Positions 10,901 through 22,000 of a stretch of DNA of 30,135 nucleotides are shown here, piece by piece. The DNA is from Spirogloea muscicola (taxonomy: Eukaryota; Streptophyta; Zygnematophyceae; Spirogloeales; Spirogloeaceae). The position numbers and the translations under genes were made by a program. The stretch spans positions 74,245 through 104,379 of the forward strand of contig WELB01000037.1 in assembly GCA_009602725.1 (NCBI GenBank), given 5' to 3'. The notes beneath the pieces are model-generated. The model was not told the origin of the DNA. It made no database searches and worked only from the letters and a program-made list of their open reading frames with translations. The stretch's first letter is position 1. Each line of letters starts with the position of its first letter.

Positions 10901-11118
10901 GAGGAGGAGCAGAGGCAGCGCTGGCGCGTACCGAGCACTTGCTAGCGCAGGGCAAGCTGGCAGAAGCTGCACAGGAGCTGGAAGACGCCGTTAAAGGGAC
11001 ACGAGCCGCACATACAGTGGCATCGTGGAGCCGCAGCATGAGGGATAGGGCCCAGGCTGAGCAGGCCGTGAATCTTTTGCATGCCCACGTAGCTTCCATG
11101 GCTGCTAAGCTCAGCTAG
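7908..11118 (+). CDS. MIC60: MICOS complex subunit MIC60 (mitofilin), 5' end missing
   Basis: MIC60 is the inner-membrane core of the MICOS complex, which forms crista junctions. Inferred exons are 7908-8714, 9016-9525, 9611-9703, 9948-10067, 10195-10341, 10564-10761 and 10873-11118, giving 706 visible residues. A hydrophobic Ala-rich anchor ([18 protein letters not shown]) lies at about visible residues 22-39. An acidic linker and a long Glu/Gln/Arg-rich coiled-coil region follow. The C-terminal mitofilin domain shows AFNARSEEAKLSYTAHKLAL, LEDALQRGMAL, MVPEGGAGVLAHALAS, LLAQGKLAEAAQELEDAVKG and a final RDRAQAEQAVNLLHAHV, aligning well with plant MIC60. There is no ATG: the frame opens at a stop at 7869, position 7905 is N, and 7908 is GTG. 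The start and mitochondrial presequence are therefore lost or in an unseen exon. Intron 4 (10068-10194) appears to use a GC donor. Confidence 0.9.
10068..10194 (+). other. Probable GC-AG intron in MIC60
   Basis: A GAG|GCAAGA donor and a cacgaag|gtc acceptor join LALRDALQE to VEVLQEAFNARSEEA with exactly the spacing of plant MIC60. The phase-compatible GT donor downstream would add residues and leave an intron of about 45 nt. The string attgcaagaggc occurs on both sides of the intron (10059-10069 and just inside the next exon). Confidence 0.55.
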
Positions 11119-11734
11119 GCATAGGTTGCCTGAATTTGCCTCGAATGTTTTTGCTGGGCTTCTGGACTATGCTGGGCAGCGAGTTTCACTAAAGAGTGAC
11201 TACCATTTCTGGTATACACCGTTCTGCAGCCTACTGCTTGCTAAACATTGGCCAACTCTGCCTCGTGGTTGCGCTTCTGGTGAGTTGTGAGAGTATTGCC
11301 TCCAAAAAGCAGCAGCAACATTCTTTGATAAGCAAAAGCACCAGTCCTGCAAGCAGGCCATGCTTGAGCTTGAGATATTTTTGACGGCTGTACTTGTGCT
11401 GCGATTGCACTTGCTTCTCAGAGCGTACAGCTTATATTGATGCCACCACCTCCTGGCCTCAACCTAAACCCTAAACCCGCAGCAAGCCCTGCGAGCTGAG
11501 AGAAGTCGAGGAGATTGCTGCCCAAGTTTGACACGCATATCACATCTGTTGCTTATAATGCACATCAATGTATTAGATTAAGTCCACTGAAGTTGCAATT
11601 GATGTGCCAGGAGGCAGCTTAACGATTGAACTCTGTGGAGCTCGGGTGAAGCAGTATATCTGCTAAAGGTTCCATCTACTAGCCCATGAGGTCATAGCTC
11701 ATCTGCTAAAGGTTCCATCTACTAGCCCATGAGG
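11119..11734. other. Convergent spacer between MIC60 and the Canopy gene
   Basis: Both genes end toward this stretch. It holds their presumed 3' untranslated regions, a telobox-like motif at 11461-11479 and the first copy of a 43-bp duplication. No gene is seen. Confidence 0.6.
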
Positions 11735-11743
11735 TCATAGCTC
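11658..11743. repeat. Perfect 43-bp tandem duplication at the Canopy stop codon
   Basis: The unit at 11658-11700 is repeated exactly at 11701-11743. The second copy contains the last codons (part of NDEL) and the stop of the Canopy gene on the - strand. The first copy therefore lies in the 3' untranslated region. Confidence 0.95.
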
Positions 11744-13685
11744 ATCATTGGATGCTCCCTCCAGCTCCCGAGGATCAGGGGAGTCCGATCTTATCAACTT
11801 CTTGCTTTTGCTGTCACGATAAGACACACAATTAGGCATGCAGTGGAGCTGTGTGCTCGTTGTACCTTGATGCACCAGGTATACAGAACCATGTGGGCCA
11901 CTCTGTGTGACGCACCTTCGGACCGGTGGATCAGGCTTGTTGCAAAGGTCCGTCATCATGGTGCAAAGCTCCTCCTCCACGTCTGTCTTCTCTAGGTGGC
12001 CACTTTTGATGGCCTCCGTAAGCTGTGCAAACCAATGACATGGCACCGCATTTGCACTCCAGTAAACTTACTGATACCGAGACGGCAGAAGAGCAGGATG
12101 AACAGCAAGACCAGCCTACTGGGCATGGCCAGAACTGCAAAAGCGTGAGCTATAGGTGAGGTCCACCACAGGCATCTTAATTTTCTGTACTCTTGAATAA
12201 GAAGCTCTGTGTGAAAGAGGTTGACAAGGCAAGCAAGGAGTGTAGTGAAGGCCAATGCTGCCTTACATCAGACTCGATTTCTTCCAGTAATCTGGGTACA
12301 CCACATCCAATGACAAGAGTAGCTCACATCAGCAATGACGAGCGCCAATGCTCACAGAAGGACCATGCAACACAAGGTACAGCAGGAGGGTTCCCAAGGG
12401 TTGGACAAGGTCTTGCCATTGGTCTAGGCCTGTAGCACAACAAGCGAGGGAATGGTGCGCACTTGTCACACCATTTTTCCAGCTCCTTGCCTTGCGCTTC
12501 CCTTACCGCCTTGGCTGGCCCACCCCAGCCCAGCCAGACCAGCACCTCGCCGCCCTCAGTAGCAGCAGCAAGGATACCAGCCTGCGAGGGCCTGTGCATG
12601 TGGCTCACTTGCTGCTGGGCTGTGTCATGAGGTCACCACGAGCTTACCTTTGTCAGGGAAGACTTCCTCCGGCACAACAAGATTTGACCATTCTCGCGGT
12701 CTGCCTTCTCCCATCTGGACCATTGCATGGCCAGGCCTGTCAGCAGTTGAGCAACTTCACATCCCTGCACCTGCAGGTGGTGCAGTAGCAGTGAGAGACG
12801 CTGTGGAAGTACGTCGCGGAGGTAGTGGCCCCTCAAGCGCTTGCAGAGGCCCTCCATCAGCTCCACAGCCCGGAGCTCGCTCCTCCTGCCACACCCAGCA
12901 GCCCAGACTGGAGATTCATGACGCCAGGGCGACAGCCATGCTCTGGGCTTACGCACAGCGACTGATCGAAATCATGTGGGCGGCCTTCTTCCGCCTTCGA
13001 GCAATGCCGGCTTGGAGGGATAGAGGACGGCTGGCTGGACAGTGAGTGGCAGAGGCACCGATTAGCTCTCATGCTGTGTCGAGGGGTGATAGTGGGGTGC
13101 AGCCGAGGCTGGAAAGGCCATTGTGGCGTGCAAGGCAGGGCCCTCCCCGACTTCGGCAACTGCAAGCTCCGAGCTGCCGGAGGCACGACGGCGTGGATAG
13201 GAGAGCCTCACTTGTAGCTGATGACCTTGCCCTCGCGCTTGCCCTCGGAGTTGAGCCGGTGCCTCATGTCCAGATCGTTGCGCGGCTTCTCCTGGCGGCG
13301 CCGCGCAAGCCAGAGGGCGCGTCGGCAAGGCCGCCTCCGCGCGACAGCCTCGCGCATTGCGGGCTGGCCGGAGGGCGGCGGCAGCCGCCAGCGAAGGCGC
13401 GGGCGGGTGCCGCTCCAGCCAGGCGACCGAGCCAGAGGGCGCGCGGCGCGGCGGCGGCGGAGGTGTCGCGCGCCCCACCGATAGCAGCGCGTCCGTGAGC
13501 TTGATCTGCGGCGGCAGCGGCGGCGTCAGGAGGCGGGGATGCGGGGCGCGCCGCGGCGCAAGGGCGGGGCGCAGGGGCGCGGAGGGCGCACGGAGAGGTG
13601 GCGGCAGGCGGAGCAGGGGCTGTCGAGGGCGCGCGCGGGGGCGCCCAGCAGCAGCGCCGCCAGCAGCAGCGCCAGCGGCAGCGCG
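11735..13685 (-). CDS. CNPY: Canopy-family (DUF3456, saposin-like) ER protein, first residues in gap
   Basis: Canopy proteins are luminal ER folding helpers for secreted or membrane clients. Inferred exons on the - strand are >13685-13592, 13505-13479, 13291-13212, 12885-12813, 12714-12648, 12322-12267, 12022-11916 and 11810-11735, giving about 192 visible residues, the usual family length. A signal peptide hydrophobic core (ALPLALLLAALLLGAPARA) precedes CSAC. Then follow EKPRNDLDMRHRLNSEGKRE, SELRAVELMEGLC, CGVPRLLEEIESD, LTEAIKSGHLEKTDVEEELC and TDLC, so all six conserved cysteines are present. The protein ends in NDEL, an ER retrieval signal. The second exon is only 27 nt (IKLTDALLS) but restores the exact family spacing between CSAC and EKPRN. 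The 5' boundary of exon 6 is the least certain junction. The initiator Met must lie within the N run. Confidence 0.9.
13479..13505 (-). other. 27-nt microexon of the Canopy gene
   Basis: The exon encodes IKLTDALLS, flanked by gccgcag| and |gtgggg, phase 0 on both sides. With it, 13 residues separate the second Cys of CSAC from EKPRN, the same as in plant Canopy proteins. Without it the spacing is 9 residues short. Confidence 0.7.
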
Positions 13686-13857
13686 NNNNNNNNNNNNNNN
13701 NNNNNNNNNNNNNNNNNNNNNNNNNNNNNNNNNNNNNNNNNNNNNNNNNNNNNNNNNNNNNNNNNNNNNNNNNNNNNNNNNNNNNNNNNNNNNNNNNNNN
13801 NNNNNNNNNNNNNNNNNNNNNNNNNNNNNNNNNNNNNNNNNNNNNNNNNNNNNNNNN
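13686..13857. other. Assembly gap (172 Ns)
   Basis: This is a run of 172 undetermined bases. It separates the divergent Canopy (-) and COBRA-like (+) genes and hides at least the start codon of the first. If the stated size is right, it and the artefact beside it are too short for a normal shared promoter plus both 5' ends. Confidence 0.99.
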
Positions 13858-13997
<140 letters not shown>

Positions 13998-16449
13998 CCG
14001 CCCAAGTCGCCCCCGCCGCCGCCGCCCAACCCGCCGTGCGCGGCCGGCTCCGGCTGCGCCAAGTGCACCGGCGTGCTCCTCGACTACATCCTCGAGGCGC
14101 TTGACATTGTGAGTCCACACCCGTGCCCAATACAGGTGTACTGCCCGCTCAAAACCTGCACTTGCTTGCCATTCATCCCACGAGCCCAAAATGGGCAGAG
14201 CCAGATTGAGAGGAGAGTGAGCAGAGTGAGCAGAGGGACCGTGAGGTATTGCCTTTGGGCGGCTGGAAAGGCAAGGCGTGGCAATGGCGGCCAAGTGATA
14301 CTAAAGTTTTTGGCCACGGTCTGAGCGCCCGAAAACTGTCGGTTTTGCGCCTTGCCTGCCAGATACCAACATCCCAGACATACAACTTCAAGTCCAAGGT
14401 ATTCATCAGCAATGTGGGCACGCGGTGCGCCTCGCTGCTCTCCCCTCTCCTACAACCCTCCTCCTTCCTCCTCTGGCCTAAGCTAGCGGCTGTGACACAA
14501 TTTCGCCCTTTGCCTTCCCAACCTCCCTCCTCCTCTATGTCACATCCCGCCTCCGTAATTCAATAAATGAAGCAAAGCCCTTTGACTTGCCCCCAGCTAA
14601 TTTATTTGCTTTTCCCTCTCTCCTCTGTGCACTCGCTCTCTGCATCCCACCTTTGAGCTGCTCGATGCTTAGCTCTGCGTTGGCAGCTGACTGGGTCCGC
14701 CTCCTCTGCCCCATTGGCTCTCGGTCCTCCTCCGCCTCTGCCTCCCTCCGTGGCAGGAACCTGAGTAACTGGAACATGGTGATCGGCTTCCACAAGAACG
14801 ACGTGGTGCTCAAGGTCGACCCCGGGCTGCTCACCAACCTCCCGCTCCCACAGCACGGTGAGCCCCCCTCCCCCCCTTCCCTCCTCCTCTCTTCTCAAGC
14901 TTAACCTGCAACCTTCCTCCTCCTCGCTATATCCACCGCCGTTCCCTCTGCGTCCTTGCCTCTTATGTGGCAGCTCGCACCGAGGGCGAAGATTAAGCAC
15001 TTGAAACGGCGAACTCAAAGCGGTGAACTCAAGTGAACTATATATAGCAATGAGAGTGGCAGCCCCAACCGAGCCCTAACCTAGCAAACGATGGTCGAAT
15101 AGTTGGACCTTGCCTGCATCGTGAGATTCGCGGCGGCCGGCGGCGCAGGCTCCCTGCTGGTCTTCACGGGCGACGAGCGCTTTGACAACACGATCATCCC
15201 GTCCATCAACAACGTGGATGACAAGCTGCTGGGCCCCGACAACATCCCCGCGTACCAGTACTACATCCCGGGCATCTTCGGCGACACCCTGGCGCCGCCG
15301 CCTGTGGCGCTCACGCGCACCACTGCGCTGCCCACGACGCTCGGCATCACCAACACCGGTGAGTGAGCTTGGGCCTTCATCTCTCCCCTACTCTCTTTTG
15401 ATGAAATGATTACTTTGTGATAATTTTATTACTCCTTGTGATAAACACAATCAATTCAGCATTGCCTTGTTCCGTTGTCCCGGTCGCCCTCCGTCTCAGC
15501 AGCAGGCAAACACGCAATGCTATCTTCTCCAGCCTTCCCTCCCTCCTACCTCCCTCCTGTACTGCTCTTCTCTAGTGGAGCATGCTGGAGTTACTGGCAG
15601 CCCTGGTTCCTGTACAGTCAATAAGGGGACGCAGCCGTGAGGGCCTCACCTCTGAGCAGAGACTGTATCAACAGCCTTAAGTTTGGCAGCAGCAGGGGAG
15701 GGGAGAGGAGGAGGAGGGAGGCCGCAGCCGTAACAGGAATTTAGTATTGCTGCTAATTCTCCACCTCCAGCAGCTGATGCCCCCTCCCTCGTCCCCTTCT
15801 CCCTCCCTCCTCTCTTTCTCTCTCTGCAGGGTGGTCTTGCCGGCACGGGCAGGAGGTGTACCCGGCGTACACCGACAACCGGGTCCGCATCTGCTGCGAC
15901 CAGATCGAGATCCTGAACCCGCCGCCTCCGAAAAAGTCGCCGCCGCCGCCATACGTCCCGCCGGCCTTCTTCGTGCCGCCGGTGACAGGCGCGCCTGCCG
16001 GCTCGCCCACCAGCGCGCCGACGTCTGCGCCGCCGGGCTTCTTTCCGCCGTCAGGGACCCCGCCGCCGTTTGACACTGGCGGCTCGCCAACCGAGGCGCC
16101 GTCAGGAGCGCCGGTTTTCCTATCGCCGCCGCCTGTGACGCTGCGGTCGCCGCCAACAGGCCCATCGCCGCCGAACACGCTTCTCAACCCGCCGTTCGTC
16201 TTTGGCGGCAGCAACCCACCGCCGCCGGGCGGCTCGTCGTCCACCGGCGTCAGCCCGCCGCCGGCAGTGGCTGGCACGCCGCCGCCCGTCCTCAGCACCG
16301 CCGTCTCGCCGCCGCCCAAGACGGCCGGTGGCAGCAGCGCCACTCCGCCCCCGCCGCCGCCTCCCTCTGGGACGCGCGCCGCAGTCGCGGTCACTGCCGC
16401 TGCCGCCGCCACCTCCGTCGCCTGCCTGCTGACTGCTCTTGCGCTCTAG
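13998..16449 (+). CDS. GPI-anchored protein with COBRA-like-7-type N-terminal domain, 5' end missing
   Basis: This is probably an extracellular plasma-membrane or wall protein. Visible exons are 13998-14108, 14363-14424, 14757-14857, 15149-15358 and 15830-16449, giving 367 residues with every junction in phase. A Pro-rich stretch leads to CAKCTGVLLDYILEALDI, then IPTSQTYNFKSKVFISNVGT, NLSNWNMVIGFHKNDVVLKV, LPLPQHGSLLVFTGDERFDN and ITNTGWSC...RICCDQ. This order and spacing match the domain that precedes the COBRA domain in COBL7/COBL10-type proteins (CNGI...YRFES...W.VFVGFQH.E...FAGYP...GWSC...CC). After RICCDQIEILN the protein turns into about 170 residues rich in Pro, Ser and Thr (arabinogalactan/extensin-like). 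It ends in a hydrophobic tail ([20 protein letters not shown]) typical of GPI attachment. No classical COBRA domain follows. The signal peptide is not visible because of the gap and adapter. Confidence 0.82.
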
Positions 16450-17085
16450 AGCTCCGGCGCAGTGCCGGCGCCCGCAGAGCATGCAGGAGGAAGGCATTGA
16501 TGGATGACGGGCAGAGGAGGAGATAGAGACACGGGAAAGTGGAGGGTGGAAAGAGGAGGGAAGGACGAGGAGGCCAGTGTGGAGAAGCAGAGCAGAGCAG
16601 CCATGCATGCAAGTGCAGCCGCCGCGCCTCGGGAGTCTGCACTGCGGGCGGCCCTGGGCAAGCCAGCATCAGTGCTGGGTGGGGCCCCATCACTGAAGCG
16701 ATACAAAGGTGGAGGATCCTGCAGTGTGGCTGCGGATGGGTACTGCGGCGGCTAGGAATGGTCATGGAGGACAAGAGGCGCAAGCTCCATTATGGCGGCA
16801 GGGCGGCAGACAGCAGCAGGGCTTAGGCATGGTGGCACAAGTGCGTCACACTGTTAAGAGTTTTCCACCAATCCTCCATCACTCCCTCCCTCCCCCACCC
16901 TCCCTCCTCTGTGTTTCCTTTTGTGTTAGCCATCTGACAACCTGCAGTTAACAGTGGCTCGTCCATTGGCTGCCCGCGCTGCACGCTGGTAGGCGAGAGG
17001 CCAGCCTCGGGCCCTCCGCCAATGGTGCGGCGCCCGTTTGTACAATTGAAATCACTTCAAGCTAAACCCTGGAGCAGACCGGCGG
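16450..17085. other. 3' flank of the COBRA-like gene and possible promoter-like patch
   Basis: The first part is probably 3' untranslated sequence. Around 16960-17030 there is a CCAAT box in each orientation (tccattggctg, gccaatggtg) in GC-rich sequence, just upstream of a small open frame. No gene is assigned. Confidence 0.35.
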
Positions 17086-17113
17086 CATCTGCGGCAGCAG
17101 CAAGGCGGCGGTC

Positions 17114-17245
17114 ATGGATCCCATAATGCTGAGCTTCCTTTCCCGTCTTCGGCGGCGCTCCCTGCTGCAGCCGCTGCTGCCTCAGGCACGAGCCCCGGTG
17201 TGTGCAGGGAGCAATAATGGGCGCCCAAGGCCCCCAAACCCTTAG
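17114..17245 (+). CDS. Small open frame (43 aa) with presequence-like start, doubtful
   Basis: The ATG at 17114 opens a frame beginning MDPIMLSFLSRLRRRSLLQP. It is hydrophobic and Arg-rich without acids after residue 2, as in mitochondrial targeting peptides. The frame closes at 17245. It sits about 100 bp downstream of two CCAAT boxes. It could be the first exon of a lost gene, a small protein, or chance in GC-rich DNA. No downstream exon was found on the + strand. Confidence 0.2.
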   Translation: MDPIMLSFLSRLRRRSLLQPLLPQARAPVCAGSNNGRPRPPNP

Positions 17246-19037
17246 CCGAAGCTGCTCGTCTCCCTGCCGTCGTCGCGCAGCACGGCCTTTATACTCTCCC
17301 CACACTTTGCATAAGAAGCTGTCGTTGTCCAAGTCAGTACAAACTTGTTGGTGCTACCCGAGAGGAGTATCTGTCATGTCGACAACACTGCCTCGGTTGC
17401 ACTCAGCATGAATCATGATTGTCACACAAATCTTACTTACTGCATTGCCTTCAGATTGCAAAAGTGAATTCTTTTGAAGTGGAATATACACATGGCTTGC
17501 GCTGCTTTTAAAGTCAGCCGTCGGTGCGACGTGTAAGCATGACCCACTTAGCCAGCTCCACTGTTGCTAGTCAGAGACAACTGCATCCCGAGCGCTGTTC
17601 ATGCTGCAGCTTCATCGGCCCATGGGCAATGTGGTTTAGGGTTTGCCAATGCATTAATAAGGCCTACAGGAGGTTGCACTGACAAGTTGCTACATGTACA
17701 TCAACAAGTGTAAGTGTAGCAGCAGTCAGTCACCAAATTGTACAATGGTGAAGCTGTGGTGTAATTGCCGAAAGCAGCTGTTACTGCTGAGTCCTCTATC
17801 CACATTATGTAGGAGCACTTAAAGGGCATGCCTAACACCTTGCAGTGCGCTTTGTCCCACAAAGGTGACCACGAATCTTTCCAGAGCATTGTATGGGGCA
17901 CATCTAGTTGCAGAAGACACATCAACAATATACTCGCTCATTGAGCACTCAATGGTTCATCCACGCTTGTAAATGGACTTGCATGTACCACCATTCAAGA
18001 CTTAATGCCCTTACGGAACACTTGTCGTAAACGATCCCCCAATTTCACCTAGCACGGACATGTGACAGCAGCATTGCCACTAGGGCAGGTATGGAACTCT
18101 CTAGCATACTGATGGCTAACTCCAATTGTTACTGCCAATCCACAAACGATGCATTATTGTAATGTTCAGTCCTCAAAGACACATCTAGCTCTTCCACCAA
18201 TCGTCGTGTCAAATTGTCCCATGACTGGTGTTGCAGGTGTAACAACACCGTGTGCATAGTAGGAACTGTAGGTATCTGAGATTTGGTCATAAGGGCATGC
18301 TTATTCACTACAGCAGTAACCCATTTCCTTACTAAAGTGGGGACATCACCTTGGACTTGCAGGCAATCAAGCAAGCTACCATGCTTTCTGCGACAGACGT
18401 TTCACACACATGCATAGTCCGATGAGCCCAAATATGTTAGTCCTTCACATAAACTCCAATAGAGAGCAAAGTGGCACTAGCCATGACCATCATGAACAAC
18501 TGCGCGAGCTTGGCAACTATGGCAAGTCAGACTTATGTCATTCGGTTGTGACTGACGGATAATTGCTGCAGACGAATCTGCTCTACTTCCACCACCATTG
18601 CTACCGTCACAACCAGAATTCTCAGTAAAGACTCTAGCACCAAAGCTTCATACACATCTCCTCTCCACAAGTAAGTTGTCTACAAGGGGCGATGTCTGAT
18701 ACAAGACTGCATGCTCGAGGTCCATGTCTTCATTGCGCAATCATGAAAGGGACCTTGACAATGAGATTGGCCGGTCGTGGAGGGGGGACGTGAGTGCGGC
18801 AGCGGCACTGCCGGAGTAGTGCTGTGCCCGTGCTGCGCCAAGCAGTCCCAGCTCCAGAGCTGTCCAAAATGAGCCCCCCTTTTGAATCCTCTTCTAGACA
18901 CGTATCTCTACTCTGCGTGCTCGCCAGACTAGACTTTTAAAGTGACTGCCCTCCCCTCCTCACAGCAAACAATACATCCTGAGCTCCTCGGTGTTCTCGT
19001 TGCACAGTAGCCAGCCAAGTCCTTCCCACTGGCCTGG
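17246..19037. other. Gene-poor spacer with possible decayed coding sequence
   Basis: Base composition is more balanced than in the flanking genes. On the - strand, 18374-18129 keeps an 81-codon frame (MLDCLQVQGDVPTLVRKW...) that can be extended upstream only by shifting frame. A second frame lies at 17928-17701. Neither resembles a family I know. They could be remnants of a mobile element or chance. Confidence 0.3.
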
Positions 19038-22000
19038 CTAGGTGCTTATGGGCGCCTGCTCAACAATCCTGGCTTCAGTGCTGTCGTCACTTGCGGCCTC
19101 TGTAGCTGTAGCTTTGGCATCGCCCATGTCCTCGTCAGCCTGAGCAGGAAACAGAAATACATAGTTAAAATCAGAACCCCTCCAACAATACATCTGTGCA
19201 ATGGGCAAACATTGCCACAAAAACTACAGCCCAGATATTGTGCTGTGCTGCACACAGACCACACCTCCCCTCACACAACAAGTCTGCAAGTGTAACATTT
19301 CTGAAGACTGTAACAAGCAACTAGGCACCCATAGAAGACTTGCCACAAATAGCAAAGACAATCAATTGTCCATATAAGAGAACCCATTGACACATGCTCC
19401 CCACCCCAGTCATTGATGCCAGCAAGTCAGTGAGAGCAGAAGCGGCTTGGTGGACACTATCGGTCAGGTAAACCATGTGCTCCATAACCCTCAAGTGATA
19501 TGCTGGACAACAAAAGGCCAGCACAATGAGGAAAACTTTTCTGAAGGATAGGGTCAGACCCTGGATCATGACTGTGAGGAAGATGATAAGACTCACCAAA
19601 GTGTGGCCGTTAGCCTCTGCTTGTACTGCTACACCTTTGCCCTTGTTCTCGCGCTCCTCCAGCTTGTTTAGTCGGCTGAACATGTTGCCAAATATCTTCG
19701 CCTCCTTCTTGTTCTGCTCCACCTGCCTCCGCTTCAGCTCCTTCATCTCCAGCTTGACATCCCTGGCCACAAGCACATATCAAAGTGTTGGATACAATAA
19801 GCGGCCACGAGGTCAACTTGTACTTTCGATGTTGTTACTTCTCATACTTAGTACTAATTTTCGACAAAGCTGCATAGCTGAGAATGTATACAAATTTACA
19901 GAGTAGACAAATTAAGGGAAAGAGCTAATCACCCTATGGCGCGTACAATCCATAGATGTCAACGAGCTGATGCATACTGTAAGCCAGTGGACTAGTGATG
20001 CAACCCTTTCCCAAGCAATGCACCTGAATAAATGCCAGCCTCACGAACCTGTTTTGAGGGTCAATCTCCAGGGCCTTTTTCAAGTCAAGCTCTGCCAAGT
20101 CATAATCCTGGGTGCCAATGTAGCCCTGTGCTCTCCTGAACAACGCCTTGACATTCTGGGACTCCAAGTCCACGGCCTGCAACGTGGCAACAAGAGTAAT
20201 TAAAGTGGGAAACAGCCGGTGGTCACTGGTACTTTGCCATCCCATCAGTGACGACCTTATGACTTTCTGTTTTTTTTTTCATATGGGTTGAACTCCAAAT
20301 GGATCCTCGTTATCTAATTTGATGCAGCCTTATATCAGTTACTGGAGAAGTGATGGAGGAGGGGCAATGCTTTCAGCTCACCTTGCAACACAGCTTCACT
20401 GCTTCGTTGTAGTCCTTCAGCTTGAGCTTGCAGGCAGCATCATTCAGATAGCAGCTCAGCTTGAGGGCCTTAGACTGCTTCTTCTCTTCGTCTGAGAACT
20501 GGCTGTCGTACTCGACAAACTTCATGGCCTGCAGCATCACACAAACATCCGTAGCCAGCGTCAGTAAAGCCTCTCCAGCACTTGAAAGATTATAATGCTA
20601 TATGACTTAAGTACATTGCTCAATCTCTCCAGCCCATTTTGCACCTAGAATTTGATATTTTTCTTACGTACCTTAGAGTACTTCTTACTGGCACGGGAGA
20701 ACTTCCCCGCCTTGTAGAGCTGGTTCCCGTCCTCCTTCAGAGTTGCTGTCCGCTCAAGCTTGTCCTTTGTCTCGCTGACTTCCCAAGTCTCCTTATCCTG
20801 TGCAGTGGCATTGCCAGGTCACATATCAATCATAACAGTAGCTGGTAATGCATTGACATGTTTGTCTTAAGCACGAGCACGAAACCTTCCCACTGCACAA
20901 GCACTGACTCACTTCTCTGTCAATCTACATTTTTGGTGATCAGCTGAAGCAAAAGCCCTAGTCATCAATCAAAAAAGTACCAATAGCAGCTAGATAAACA
21001 GCTGGTTAAAATAGTAAAAGATTGGGGAAGTAATATGGTTTTCTGCTCACAGGAGCAGAAGATACATTGCTCACCTTGATGAAGGAGACCATCTCTATTT
21101 CATAGTATAAGGTTGCATTGGGAGGCACTGTTAAGCCTTCCTTCTGCAGACCAGGGGCTCCATATGCATACTCTGGCGCAATCGTGACCAGTGCCACTTC
21201 CCCCTTCTTCATTTGCATAACTGCCTTGTCCAGGCCTGAGATAACTTGCTCTGTGGTGACAAGCAGGTGGAATGATGTAATTACTCGCAACTAAGGGTGG
21301 AGCTACTTGAAGCTGGTTAAGATGCTCAAGAAGGACCACTTCTGCGTCTACCTAAAGTTGAAAGTCGTGGCCTTGCAAAATCAAATGCTACTTAAACGTC
21401 ACTAATGACTGAGTACTGTGTTCCTCTGCGACAAGACAGCTTAAAGCATATAGAGAACTCTGTGTTATACCTTCGTCTACCACAAACTCATATTCGTTCT
21501 CATCAAATCCAAGTTTCTCCACGACTGTGCCGTCCTCCAGCCTGGCAGTGTATCTGACTGCAGCTCCAACGGAAGTAGGCCAGATGAGCTCATGAGGAAT
21601 TTGGATAAAGTGAGGCACAGAGTGAACCCATAACTACCACAATGTGAATGTATAGAACAACTTATATTTGTCTAGCAGAGAAACATTATAGTCAGGGCAC
21701 ACCTACCTTTCACTTGGGCACCATCATTAGGCTTCTCATAACCTTCTCCCTCCTTGAGAACCTTCTTCAAAACTTTGCCATCGTCTGTAATCTTCTCAAC
21801 AACATTCCAAGATACCAATTCAAGGTCCACCATGATCGTGGCATTGGGCGGCACCGCAACGCCGCCATCAGTGGCCTCCTTCCCAGCCTCGCCAAAAGCA
21901 TCTGCCGTGCAAGTAGTGCAATGAAAACAACATCACCACGTCATTGTCTTGTCTAGTACTTTGCAGCGAAATGTTGTGGACTGCTTAGGAAAGAAACAAC

